64,000 bases of DNA, taken from positions 5,347,624 through 5,411,623 of the forward strand of contig NC_087071.1 of the NCBI RefSeq assembly GCF_963678635.1. Reading direction: 5' to 3'. The notes under the pieces were generated by a model. The model saw nothing but the letters and a program-made list of their open reading frames with translations. It searched no databases and was not told the DNA's origin. Both the position numbers and the translations under genes were made by a program. The first letter of the stretch is position 1; each line of letters opens with the position of its first letter. Shown here in pieces: positions 37,198 through 46,955 of this stretch. This DNA is from Symsagittifera roscoffensis. Lineage: Eukaryota > Xenacoelomorpha > Acoela > Convolutidae.

Positions 37198-37638
37198 ATG
37201 TTGTTGGTAGTCACATCTCCTGCCATTGCCCCTCGCATCGGAGCGGCTCGTGATGCAGAAGAAAGAATGCTGAAAGGGAGTGGAGGGATGGATCAGCGCT
37301 TCATCAGCTGGAACTCTGCGGCCATGCATACGCTTGACCTTCACATTCCCAGATGCTTGAAGTCGAAAGAAAGTCAAGGCTCCACCTTCCAGGAGACCAG
37401 AGATATCGGTTGACGTGTGGAACGATGTGTTACACCCGCAGATGATCTGTCACGATTGAAGTGGTCAGGAGAAGTGAAAGTGGTGATATTGGAAGAAGTA
37501 GCAAAGGAGTGCAGAGAAGGCACGTACATAACAATCGATGATCTGGCGCCATGTGGCGAGGAGTCGGTAGAATTTCTGGTAAATGACGAATTGTTCTATC
37601 ACGCAGGGGATCTGACCGTACCGGTGCGGCCGGACTAG
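37198..37638 (+). pseudogene. Post-integrase proteins in A1 (counterpart of 6593-6988 and start of 6586)
   Basis: Frames 37198-37413 and 37417-37638 are in the same phase with one TGA between them. The first pairs with the 131-residue protein of the other element. The second (EVKVVILEEVAKECREGTYI) pairs loosely with the start of the following protein (GRMIVEEGHVALKDE). The second frame's first candidate codon is GTG, so the TGA is more likely a lesion than a gene boundary. Function is unknown. Confidence 0.45.
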
Positions 37639-37641
37639 GGC

Positions 37642-38018
37642 ATAGATATGCGACAAGGCCCTTCGGGACCTGGACCAAAACCAAATCCCAATGATGACGA
37701 ACTGATGTATCAGGATGATGATCATATGGAAGAAAAAGGGAGAGAATATGGCTGGAATGGAGTTAGGAGCGTTGGAGAGAGACTTGCTGGAATACCAGTT
37801 TAGTGAAGACGATGATGGAGAAGTCTATGGGAATCTATTGCTGATGACGCCATCGTCTTTCATGTCCCCTACGAAGGAGGCGCCGGCTAGTTTATCCCTA
37901 GTGAATCCAATAAGCCTGGCAATGGACAACCGGAGTAGAAGTCTACAGAAACTGCTCCATGAATCACCGAGGAGGAGGAGATTTGAAGAGACCATGATGG
38001 TATCCTTCCTGAATACAC
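37642..38018 (+). pseudogene. N-terminal part of the acidic post-integrase protein, in A1
   Basis: A frame beginning at the ATG near 37649 (MRQGPSGPGPKPNPNDDELM) is acidic and passes into the frame 37715-38254 after a shift near 37740. That frame reads LERDLLEYQFSEDDDGEVYG and then FEETMMVSFLNTL, where it meets block C. The equivalent intact sequence at 40028-40894 continues LPEEEWERYQSELERE, so this copy is a truncated protein fused out of context to the block C protein. Confidence 0.45.
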
Positions 38019-39377
38019 TCAAGAAGTCAGAATATGAGGCCAACAACGACTCGAAATCAAAGGAACAGGAACTGGAAATGATGGAAGCCCTGCAAGTATT
38101 GATTTCTAGAGACAATTCGGCGATAGCTTGGGCTAAACATAAAGATGCCCTTTGCTTTGTGAGGTTCGTGGTGGATCGTATCCCCACTCCTGTGTTGGGA
38201 GAATGCATAAAACCATTCGGCAAGGGGGATTTGAGTGTGAACGAAACTTTCTGAGGGCACTCCTGGAGCTACATCAGGATATGCCGCTGGCCGTACTAAA
38301 TAAAGAGTCGAACGACATGGAGAGTTATCGCAGGTTGGAAGAAGTGAGAAGGTATTCCAACAATGAATTGAAAGTGAGCCGGGAGTTAATTGAAAAGATC
38401 AGGGGAGAGAAGGACTATGCAACACTGGGGAAGTTGAAGTCGTTCCAATATGTGTCTGGTATACCAGGGATGGCATTTAATCCCTTTGTGAATGAGGAAG
38501 CCAGGGAAGCGTTCCTTGACTACGAGCAAGTTGTGGTACTTGATTTCTGAGTTGAACGGGTCAAGGAAATTGGCATGGTCAAGGAAATTTTGGAAGAACG
38601 AGTGGTCGAACTCTCAGTTCCCGAGCTAACGGGGCAAATGAGTGTTGATTGTGGTTCTTGGGACAGTCCCTTGAAAACCAGCTTAGTAACCATGTGGGAA
38701 CTCATGAAGCCATTTTGGTGTCCACATCCGAACGCCGGCTTAATCACATTGGACTTGGATGATGATGCCAGCCTACACGATTTGGCCATGATACACCATC
38801 TGCTGGCCCTGAAGGTAAAGGAGCAGATGAGCAACTCATCCACGGAATCATCCGAGGGAAATCCCTCTGGTGATTGCTTGAGATAGCGTACCTGTCTAGC
38901 CCTAGGTAGCGGAATGGAAGTACAAGCGTGCAACTCAGGGCATTGCTTGGTTACGCTGAGAGAGCAGCATCGCCAACTGGCGCAGTTGTATGGGAGGTTG
39001 AGCTTGTCGGACAGGAGTGGAATGGAATTGATCGCGGACTGTCATGGAGTAACGGAAGTGAACTTGATCACTGCCTTGGGATTTTACAGCATGACGAGCT
39101 CTATAGAATCACTTGAACGCCTGGAGCGTGCCCATGCGCTAGTGACCTCCCTTAGTGTGGAAGTGTTCCCTGGAGCGCTACAGACAGAGCAAAATTTTGG
39201 GGGCTGGCGAGAGGCTCTAGAAAACGAAATGGATTTGAAGGACAGTGAGACCTACTGGTTCAAAATATCTGGTGGGTTCGAGCTCCGCACCATATTGCCG
39301 TAGAAGGTATCCTACGCACATGGTGGTGATGGACGCGAGGACACAGCTGGTGTTGGTCGACCAACTCTTCTCTGTGC
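38019..39377 (+). pseudogene. Block C: post-integrase modules matching 3371-4800 of the other element
   Basis: Readable frames are 38019-38254 (AKHKDALCFVRFVVDRI), 38272-38550 (FQYVSGIPGMAFNPFVNEEA), 38575-38886, 38914-39303 (VNLITALGFYSMTSSIESLE) and about 39305-39377 (HMVVMDARTQLVLVDQLFSV). They follow the order of the minus-strand element. TGA at 38548 sits where the other copy has Trp. The block is interrupted at 39378 by the start of the second A block, before the last protein of the family is reached. Confidence 0.6.
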
Positions 39378-40288
39378 CTATGCACACGTCAAAGAGAACC
39401 AGCAAGCGTGGCTTTCCGGGTCCAGGCCGTTGCCGGACTAATGCCCTCGATATTCACCGATAAGGAGGATGTTGTTGGTAGTCACATCTCCTGCCATTGC
39501 CCCTCGCATCGGAGCAGCTCTTGATGCAGAAGAAAGAATGCTGAAAGGGAGTGGAGGGATGGAGCCGCACTTCATCAGCTGGAACGCTGCGGCCATGCAT
39601 TTGCTTGACCTTCACATTCCCAGATGCTTGAAGCCGAAAGAAAGTCAAGGCTCCACCTTCCAGGAGACCAGAGGTATCGGTTGACGTGTGGAACGATGTG
39701 TTACACCCGCAGATGATCTGTCGCGATTGAAGTGGTCAGGAGAAGTGAAAGTGGTGATATTGGAAGAAGTAGCGAAGGAGTGCAGAGGAGGCACGTACAT
39801 AACAATCGATGATCTGGCGCAATGTGGCGAGGAGTCGGTAGAATTTCTGGTAAATGACGAATTGTTCTATCACGCAGGGGATCTGACCGTACCGGCGCGC
39901 CCGGACTAGGGCATAGATATGCGACAAGGCCCTTCGGGACCTGGACCAAAACCAAATCCCAATGATGACGAACTGATGGATCAGGATGATGATCATATGA
40001 AAGAAAAAGGGAGAGAATAGGGCTGGAATGGACTTAGAAGCGTTGGAGAGAGACTTCCTGGAATACCAATTTAGTGAAGACGAAGATGGGGAAGTCGATG
40101 GGAATCTATTGCTGATGACGCCATCGTCTTTCATGTCCCCTACGAAGGAGGCGCCGGCTAGTTTATCCCTAGTGAATCCAATAAGCCTGGCAATGGAAAA
40201 CCAGAGTAGAAGCCTACAGAAACTGCTCCATGAATCACCGAGGAGGAGGAGATTTGAAGAGACCATGATGGTATCCTTTCTGAATACG
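39378..40288 (+). repeat. Module block A, second copy (A2)
   Basis: This is a near-identical repeat of 37108-38018. It begins within TATGCACACGTCAAAGA and includes the same stop pattern (RGIG-stop-RVERCVT; ARPD-stop-GIDMRQG), showing that those lesions predate the duplication. Differences include a TAG near 40018 where A1 reads TAT. The block continues into B without interruption. Confidence 0.92.
39469..39909 (+). pseudogene. Post-integrase proteins in A2
   Basis: Frames 39469-39684 and 39688-39909 duplicate the A1 frames at 37198-37638 with a handful of substitutions, including the shared TGA between them. The same weak correspondence to the 131-residue protein of the other element applies. 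They are not independent evidence of conservation because they arose by local duplication. Confidence 0.45.
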
Positions 40289-40894
40289 CTACCTGAAGAG
40301 GAATGGGAGAGGTACCAGAGCGAACTTGAGCGCGAGGCGGGATTGACCTGGAGCCGAGTAACCTTCATGGAGAGGACGTGGGACGTGATACGCAGATACC
40401 GGACGCAGTCCGTAATGGAGGTGGGTTTAAACCAACCCATCATGCGTGAGGTCCTGGATAAGCTAATGAGTTCAATAGAGTCTGGTGTTCTGACAGGGTC
40501 AGTCACAGAGGATAGTGCCGATGATCAGCAGATCCCGAAAAGGTTACCCGTTAGGCGAGCCAAGAAAGGACTGAAACGGTTGAAAGGGAAAACAGAAAGC
40601 AAGAACGTGAATCGAAGAGTGATGAAGTCGAAAGGCAATGGAGTGGTGGCCTCGTTGGCAAAAGCAGCTCGGCCAAGTGAGAGTGGACAAGGTGATGGTG
40701 CGACGCTGGCCGGGGGAGAAAAAGAAAAACTGATACCCCCGCTGCTATTGGCAGAATTGACTACGACGGCAACAAAATCGAAGAAAAATGCACGAACTTT
40801 GGAGCATACTAAGTTAGAGATGGAAGTCATCAGTCAGTGTGGATCTGGAGGACTTGATGATTACAAGCCCTCGCGAATAACATGGCCCGAATGA
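40028..40894 (+). CDS. Acidic-then-basic post-integrase protein (288 aa), best copy
   Basis: A single open frame covers what is split by a frameshift in the minus-strand element (5202-6586). It contains an acidic start (LEYQFSEDEDGEVDGNLLLM), a conserved helical block (LPEEEWERYQSELEREAGLT), then a Lys/Arg-rich segment (RLPVRRAKKGLKRLKGKTES) that could be a nuclear or nucleic-acid-binding region. The stop overlaps the next frame's start as ATGGCCCGAATGA. The 288 residues lack the part lost upstream by the frame break near 40020. Function is unknown. Confidence 0.5.
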   Translation: MDLEALERDFLEYQFSEDEDGEVDGNLLLMTPSSFMSPTKEAPASLSLVNPISLAMENQSRSLQKLLHESPRRRRFEETMMVSFLNTLPEEEWERYQSELEREAGLTWSRVTFMERTWDVIRRYRTQSVMEVGLNQPIMREVLDKLMSSIESGVLTGSVTEDSADDQQIPKRLPVRRAKKGLKRLKGKTESKNVNRRVMKSKGNGVVASLAKAARPSESGQGDGATLAGGEKEKLIPPLLLAELTTTATKSKKNARTLEHTKLEMEVISQCGSGGLDDYKPSRITWPE

Positions 40895-41345
40895 AGCTGG
40901 AGGGACATCTCGACGTGATCGACTATAGCCGGATCACAGTGCCAGACTCAGTCCACATGGGAGATCCAGCAGGGGGTTATGTAGAGATGCTTAAGGCAAT
41001 TAATTCCGCGAGAGGGAACCTGATGACCTGGAACGAGAAGCAAGCCATGTATGAGTATCTGAAGGAGCTAACGGACAATTCTAACTTGAATAGAAAAAAA
41101 TACGGCACTGTGATGTCCTCGGAGGCAAACGAAGTCGGACTTGAGAAGCTACTGGAAATCTTTTGGAGGGCGGCCCTCCAAAGATACTTCGATGAGACTA
41201 TGCATGCACCTGCAACGGTGGCAGCATACCTGGCTCATCCGTGTACAAGAAATGACTTGCAAGTGCGGTTGGCCTGGTGTTTGATGGGGATCAAGAAGGC
41301 AGAATATGAGGCCAACAACAACTCGAAATCAAAGGAACAGGAACT
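40882..41345 (+). pseudogene. Post-integrase helical protein, truncated (block B into C)
   Basis: The frame starts with ATG (MARMKLEGHLDVIDY), overlapping the previous stop. AALQRYFDETMHAPATVAAY and LQVRLAWCLMGIKKAEYEAN match the minus-strand protein at 4638-5198. The last 50 or so bases repeat the start of block C (38019-38075), proving that B is normally followed by C. At about 41345 the similarity stops and unrelated sequence of the smaller gypsy element begins, so the C-terminal part is lost. The frame runs on to 41448 by chance. Confidence 0.5.
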
Positions 41346-41454
41346 ATTTGTGTTGTACTTGTTTGGTCTTTTGGACATATCGCGTCCAACAATTTTAAGC
41401 AGACCTGATACTCGTGTGCCTTCTCGTGGAAGCCCATCTCTGAAATGAGGCTCT

Positions 41455-41928
41455 TCAGGCTTGGGTTTTGTTCCGGAATTTTCGTTTCATGACCGCCTGT
41501 ACGTCGATCAGTAGGTGAATCAATAGAAGACTCGATTGTAGTGTGTCTTCTACTGCATTTATAGAAATTGGGTTTCCCAACGCGCCGGCAAGAGTTGACC
41601 GTCTGGTCCGGTTTGATTTAGGTGTCGGTTGTAGCTTTGACGGATGTTGATTTTTTTTTGCTTCTGGTGTTGCTTTCTGGTTATTTCTTTTGGATGACGA
41701 GGCTAAATTTTCCGACCTGGACGATCCCAAATCAGTTGCTGATCCTGATGTGGCAGCACTATTTTTTTCGCGTTTTTGATCAGACTGCAACTCCATTCCT
41801 CGTGTAGGCGTTTTTTGTGCCGGTCGTCCCCGGGTTTTTTTTCCAGTTGCCTTTCGCTTTGAAAGGCTGTCTTGTTGTTTCCTGCGTACTAGCTTCACGG
41901 CTAGTCCTGACGCATCCTCTTTAAACAT
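41455..41928 (-). CDS. pol: Basic C-terminal tail of the smaller gypsy element
   Basis: An open frame of 157 residues, rich in Lys, Arg, Ser and Thr (SKRKATGKKTRGRPAQKTPT), lies downstream of the integrase C-terminal module. Extended basic tails are seen at the end of some gypsy-type polyproteins. It could equally be a small separate ORF. No domain is recognised, and its openness in an otherwise decayed element is notable. Confidence 0.45.
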   Translation of the reverse strand: MFKEDASGLAVKLVRRKQQDSLSKRKATGKKTRGRPAQKTPTRGMELQSDQKREKNSAATSGSATDLGSSRSENLASSSKRNNQKATPEAKKNQHPSKLQPTPKSNRTRRSTLAGALGNPISINAVEDTLQSSLLLIHLLIDVQAVMKRKFRNKTQA

Positions 41929-41960
41929 TGGGTGTCGTGATGCACTCAGGTTGTCTCTAT

Positions 41961-43343
41961 CTAAAAACGTAAATAAGGTCCAGTTCTCCGAGCGGATTTA
42001 TATGCCACATAGTCACTGAGTGTTGAGGGGCGACAAGGACCATATATTAGAGGGTTAGATACGAATGCATAACCACTGTTTCTTAGTAGCCGTGATTTTT
42101 TTCCTTTTGTTTCGACCCACGCCGTATGTGGTGTGTAGATTAGAATTTTCCCAACAATCGTTTTGCATTTTTGTTCAATTTTTTTTGGGTCTTTCCATTT
42201 CGTAGCCAATCTAACTGTCTTTCTTGCTACTTTTTCCACTTTTTTTAAATTTTTGATCAGTTTGATGGTGTACCCTTTTATATCTTAGGTTTAACCTTTC
42301 TTTTTCTAGCGCTACCGCTTTTCTAGTTTTCACACCTGTGTTAGTATGTGGTTGATTGTCCACACTTCCAGTATTCTCGGCAGCAATGGGCTCCGGTATT
42401 CTGCGCTTGATGCTCATATCAACTTCTGACTTGATTTTTTTCCGCTAGGATTGGCGGGTGGGTCAGGTTTTTCCGATCTAAACAAGCGTGTTTAGCGTTG
42501 TCCCAATTTAAATTATTAGTTGTTTTCTTTGTTGTTATGTTTGAAATTGGTGTTTTAGCCTTTCTGCCCATATGTGCTTCAATAGGTGGTATTTTTGTCA
42601 CCTTGTGCGGAGTTACTTGTAACATTTTAATCATTACTGCCACGCTTGATGCAATTTTGAATGGTGATTTAGTTGGATCAATTTTCATGGCGCTGAGCCG
42701 TCGTTTCAGTGTTTGAATCAATCGTTCCACGTCACCTATGGACCTATGATCATCCACTGGGGCGAATGGGAGTTTTATATTGTTTGATTTGCAGAATAGT
42801 TCAAATTTTTTAGTGCGAAACGTTTGAACTTGATCGCATCTTAACCGGCGGGGTACCCCATTGTTTGAAATGTATCGTTGCATAAGTTTTAATGCAACGT
42901 CTTCCGTTGTGTTTGAAATTACCATTGAAATTAGTCCTGTGGATGTGCGGGAACCAGATGTTTTGGCAATGTCTAGCATGGCCGCAGACCTGGATGAGAA
43001 GCGGTCTTAATTTTTTTTCCTTTTGGGTTGCAGCGGCGATGAAATTTACTCCCAGAACTTTTTGGAGGTTTTTTCTATAGAGTGGTGTATCCTCTTTTTC
43101 TGTGTTGGTCTCCTCGACGGTTGTTGAGACGATTTCGCTCACAATGAGTGCGTGGCTAGCCTCTAGTAGAGTTGTTGACATAGTGGGAGGTTCAGTGTTC
43201 CGTAGTGTTTCTTCCTGTTTCAAGATATTAGGGTACACGCGGCTCACGCAGTATTCATATGTCTTTTTTTCAATTGAAAGGTCCGTTTGGATGATTGCAT
43301 TGACTGGCATTGTTGTTGTTTGCGTGGATATTGTTGAAGTCAC
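41961..43343 (-). pseudogene. pol: Integrase of the smaller gypsy element, internally deleted
   Basis: The frame 42810-43343 carries the RNase H-integrase linker (NLQKVLGVNFIAAATQKEKK). It is followed abruptly by the core in another frame at 42419-42979: SNTTEDVALKLMQRYISNNG, then RRLRCDQVQTFRTKKFELF (second Asp) and HRSIGDVERLIQTLKRRL (Glu). The N-terminal zinc domain and the first catalytic Asp are absent, so an internal deletion is likely. The pieces 42211-42417 and 41961-42239 resemble the C-terminal module (LATKWKDPKKIEQKCKTIVG). The gene is defunct. Confidence 0.7.
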
Positions 43344-43941
43344 CTCATGATTGCAGGAAACTTCTTATTGGGTTCCTCCGTTGAGTCGACGAACGCTATT
43401 TTTAGGAAAGTTGCTGGTTTTGGTTTTATATTTTCTCTTGCGTCATTGACGGTGTATGGTTTTTGTTTCGTGTCTGACTGTTTCTTGTTTGGTGGTATTT
43501 AACGGAGGTCATACAGGATCTCCTCTCGGTCTGATTCTCCTTTCCATTGGTTTTTGTTTGTGCGTTCTGTTGGTGACATTCGTTCTCCTTTCTGCTGTTT
43601 AGGTATGAAACCGCCTTTAAATTCTTTCATTTTTTTTTCATTCTTTCAATTTTTTTTAATTTTTCCTGGCCGTCTCTCGTGTTGTTTCTGGCGTTTTAGT
43701 GAGTGACTTTTCCGGTTTTTTGTTGCTGACTGAATTTGAAAATGAGTTGTGAGCGAATAAGTTGGCTTTAGATTTGGATCAGGTTTGAGTGTTTGACCGC
43801 TTATGTTATGAAAGCAATGATTGGAATGCAATTGAGCTATTGGTCGACCTCATATTGTCCCCTTATTTTCCGCGCAATTTTTGATCAGCCGATGGGGCGC
43901 TAGTTTCCTAATGACTAATTGTTTTAGAATTAAATTGTCAA
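43344..43941 (-). other. Degenerate interval between RNase H and integrase of the smaller element
   Basis: About 600 T-rich bases (plus strand) have only a short basic open frame (43646-43831, SATKNRKSHSLKRQKQHERR). The interval occupies the linker position in pol. Nothing more specific can be supported. Confidence 0.35.
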
Positions 43942-44560
43942 TCATTTCAAGGTTGTTAGCGCATGAGTTGATTGACGCCACAACAAAATTCTCATCGTAC
44001 GCGCAAGGAGTATTGCAATTCCAACCGGATTTCGGAATATAAAGTCAACTAATCCCATTTTACTACCTGCCAAATGTTTGATGTTAAAGTTAAAAAAGAT
44101 TAATCGGTCGATCCATCTTATGAGCCTACTTTGGCATGTCTTAGATTGTTCGCTGGCGTTTAAAGCACTGATCAATGCATGATATTCAGTAATGATCCTA
44201 AATTTTTTTCCCGTATAAATAATGTTTTAAGTGCTCTATTGCCCATACGACCCCCATGAGTTCTAACTCATTTAGTGAATATTTCTCTTCTAAGGAATTT
44301 AGCAATCTTGACCGGTAAGCGATATCCACCCCTCTTTTGTGTTTGTTCAAGGGCCGTATGTAGATGCATCACGAACCACTAGTGTGTCAAGGTTTCGGTC
44401 AAAATGTTTGTTTTGAGTAATTTCTGTGACTAACTTTTTAACCTTTTGGTATGCGGATTCCGCGGGTTTTGTGCTTGTCTGTATTTTTTATGAAAGGACG
44501 TAGTGCCGCAGCAGCCTGGGCCAAATGTGGAACATATCTTGTAAGGTGATGCTTTGATTC
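43942..44560 (-). pseudogene. pol: RNase H of the smaller gypsy element
   Basis: The C-terminal end is readable in frame 43942-44175: SRLIRWIDRLIFFNFNIKHL followed by AGSKMGLVDFIFRNP, the typical end of gypsy RNase H, with the final Asp of the A-D-x-x-S-R motif present as VDFIFR. The upstream half is split by stops and frame changes. It is inactive. Confidence 0.65.
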
Positions 44561-45360
44561 CATGGAACTATTAAGTTGTTTAAACGATTTAGGTGGGAAG
44601 TTTTTTTTAATTGCGTCTGTTTTCGTCTGTTTTTAATTGCGTCTGATGAAATCGAAGCCATTCATATTTTTGGCAAGCAAACTTACACTTATCCAATGAT
44701 ATCGCAAAAATTTCTTCAACCAGTCAGTGAAGGACTTTTTCCATTGTTTCCTTATGTTTCTTGTGATAATCAGAATGTCATCTAAATACGCATAAATGAT
44801 TTTACAATTGGTTGATGTCAGATAAATTGCTTTCTGAAATTCTGCCGGAATGTCCGTGAGATCGTAAAATCCAGTCAAGGGCATAAAACAGTATTTGTTC
44901 TTTCGTATCAGATTTTATTATTTGTGCGATGTTATCGAGTAATAAAATTGATATTCGGTATCTGATACTTGTTTTTGTGAATGAATTTGTTAATTTTTTT
45001 TTTAATATAGTGCAAGTTTGACTATTTGGTGTTTTTACTGTTATCACAATATCACGATCGGACTGGTGACTTGTTTATCGGAACACTTTTCCAACTTTAT
45101 AATACGTTTTCGGTCGATTGGTTTGTTGAGTTCTTTTACCACTCTTTCTTGTAGGTGAATTGGAATACGTCGACACTTTTGTTGAAGCCGTAAAACGTCC
45201 GGGGATGAATTGTGTTTTCAGCCCAAGGTTTTATTTTCCAATTCTAACACTTAACTTTGCAAAATTTCCTTTTACCCATTGTTTTTTATCTGGATATGAT
45301 GTGTCTTCTTCTGTTATAATCAACATCAACACTTGCTTATGCTGTGGTTTTTCTTGAATT
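44561..45360 (-). pseudogene. pol: Reverse transcriptase of the smaller gypsy element
   Basis: The frame 44633-44884 contains GFYDLTDIPAEFQKAI and IIYAYLDDILIITRN, so the YLDD catalytic box is intact. Upstream, ISILLLDNIAQIIKSDTKEQ marks the palm entry, and the motif A region is broken by a frameshift near 44890. The sequence type differs clearly from the RT of the giant elements (YLDD rather than YVDD, different flanking residues), so this is a separate lineage. Confidence 0.8.
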
Positions 45361-45472
45361 TATTTTATACCGATGTTTGAAAGTAGATTACGACCGAGAA
45401 TGCTTGCTTTTTGGTCATCCATCACAATAAATGGAGTCGACTGGATAGTCGCCCCACCTTGGATTGCTAGGA

Positions 45473-45745
45473 TTAGTTGTCCTTTCGGAAATATAACTTT
45501 TCCCTTATAGCATGCCAAATTTCGAGCTGTATCTTCCGGCGGGATTTTTTAAAAATAGTGGTTTTATCGTTTTGATGTATTCGACGTGCCGTAGTGTCAT
45601 TTAGAAATGACACTGGGCTCCCTGAGTCCGCAATTGCAAAAGTTTCAGCAGATTTTAATTTTAGTTTCACAATATGTCCATTTAAATCTTCTTCACTGAT
45701 TTTCAATGTTTGTTTGATCCCGAATGCTTTCGATATTGACATCAT
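45473..45745 (-). pseudogene. pol: Protease of the smaller gypsy element
   Basis: This is a 90-residue piece with the aspartic protease site read as FAIADSGSPVSFLND (DSG type), preceded by KISEEDLNGHIVKLKLKSAE. The downstream half of the fold is in other frames or lost. The position between gag and RT fits. Activity is not expected because the frame is broken. Confidence 0.65.
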
Positions 45746-45872
45746 TGAATAATTATTTGTCTGTAATTCCTCTCATCCGTTAAGTGACGTGATATCTGCG
45801 AAAGCAACTGGGTCATTATCTTCGTTTTCATGATGTTGGCTTTCATTTTCCTTTCGTGATTCGACTTCAGCA

Positions 45873-46899
45873 TTATTTTGAAGAAAATTCATATAATCTG
45901 AACGGCATACCTTCCCAAAATGTTAGGGCTAAAAAGTTTTCCACAAATGTAGCACTGTTTTTGTGTGAATATGTAGCACTGTCTGTATATTTCTGTGAAT
46001 CTCTGTTTTGGTTTCCCCTTGTGTTTTGATTTTGTCTTCCATGCGAGTATTTTCCTCTTTTGTTGTTCAAAAAAGAAAGGAAAAATCCGCGACGACCTTT
46101 CTGGGTTGAATGCAACCCATTGTTTCTTGCTTGATGGCAACATAAGACTTTTTCTGATTGGATTTAACTTGATGATTTTGCTGTGTGCGATGCCCTTTTC
46201 CCGTCTTATTGCATATTAATATGCTTCTTGTGGTGTTCTTGTCTCCGCTAGCAATTCCTTGGCGATTTTTTACTTGTTCATGTGATGGGTGAACATATCA
46301 CGAACCCATTCATTTTCCTTGTCTCAACAGTCTGCATGGGAAGTTAGTTCTACCAGATCTGAGTGGAATTGTTCTAGTGTTTTTTTCCTTTGTTTACGGC
46401 AGATAAAACTTTATCTGTCGAATGGAATGATTCAATGTGTAATAAAATTTCTTCTAAAACTGGTTTTAGCTGTCTTGTCGTTGTCGTCTGTAAATGAAGT
46501 CCTGGTCGCTTCTGTTTAACTTGACTTTGGCCTTCCATGCCTAGACATAATAATAAATAGCTTCGCATTCTCGCATCCGCTTCGTCCCGGTTTACCGAGT
46601 TACACATAACGCCCTTGTTTCTTGCTTTTTGGGATCTATTTTCTCAATCTACATTCTTTTCCTGGTTTCTGACGTCTCTGTTTCTCAGTTGTGCATCAAT
46701 TTCTCCTCGTATTTCGACTTCAAAAATTGGCTCAGTTGGCAGAGTAATCTCAGGTTTTTCACGTTGTAGATTCCGGATCTCTAGTCCGTCTTTTGCGATT
46801 ACTGCAAGTTCTACATGTGTTAACCACTTACTCCATTCTAGAGGAGGCTCAGCGAAAATTTGGGTTCGATCGCAAAACTGGAACAGAAATTACTTCTAA
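45873..46899 (-). pseudogene. gag: Gag of the smaller gypsy element
   Basis: A readable N-terminal stretch lies at about 46660-46868 (EWSKWLTHVELAVIAKDGLE) in a frame with few stops. It is followed by 46374-46607 (RMRSYLLLCLGMEGQSQVKQ) and, in another phase, about 46210-46380 (KTLEQFHSDLVEL; NEWVRDMFTHHMN; ELLAETRTPQEAY). The knuckle remnant near 45950 reads CYICGKLFSPNILGRYAVQI, where the expected His and last Cys are gone. Together these give a capsid-nucleocapsid gag of usual size, decayed. Confidence 0.65.
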
Positions 46900-46955
46900 G
46901 TTTCATTAATTCAAATTTTAACTCTTCTCGCCTCAAGCAAATTGATTTTAGAGTA

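Larger units (their letters stand above)
37108..38018 (+). repeat. Module block A, first copy (A1)
   Basis: The 910-bp block is repeated almost base for base at 39378-40288, 2270 bp downstream. It contains frames 37198-37413 (LLVVTSPAIAPRIGAARDAE), 37417-37638 and the first 100 codons of 37715-38254. At its end the sequence jumps directly into block C (LKKSEYEANNDSKSK), skipping block B, which follows A in the second copy. Confidence 0.92.
25011..41345 (+). mobile_element. Second giant gypsy-type element, diverged, rearranged, integrase lost
   Basis: The plus-strand order is gag, knuckle-protease (twice), RT-RNase H, acidic linker, SGNH domain, second SGNH-like domain and the unrecognised modules, each recognisable against the minus-strand element. 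RT segments are very alike (SKSPWACGVVMAKKKGGQLR) while the extra proteins are only patchily similar. The integrase and about 2.5-4 kb around it are missing, the 3' modules are duplicated and shuffled, and frames are broken throughout. The left limit is uncertain: 25011 is the edge of the neighbouring LTR and no LTR of this copy was identified. The right limit is where similarity ends, at the decayed smaller gypsy element. Confidence 0.8.
41346..46955 (-). mobile_element. Smaller Ty3/gypsy-type element, decayed, no LTRs seen
   Basis: Minus-strand pieces in the order gag (45873-46899), protease (45473-45745), RT (44561-45360), RNase H (43942-44560), integrase (41961-43343) and a basic tail (41455-41928) define an element of about 5.5 kb unrelated to the giant family. 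Stops and frame changes are dense. I found no direct terminal repeats; its 3' end abuts the truncated giant element, and a MITE is inserted on its 5' side at 46955. Sequence right of the MITE (from 47688) may belong to its leader. Confidence 0.8.

Noticed and set aside
37413-37417. Gene boundary shared by both giant elements at the stop before RVERCVT
   Set aside because: On aligning neighbours, the stop in the plus copy lies about a dozen residues away from the minus-copy stop (LDRAD), so it is not a conserved boundary.
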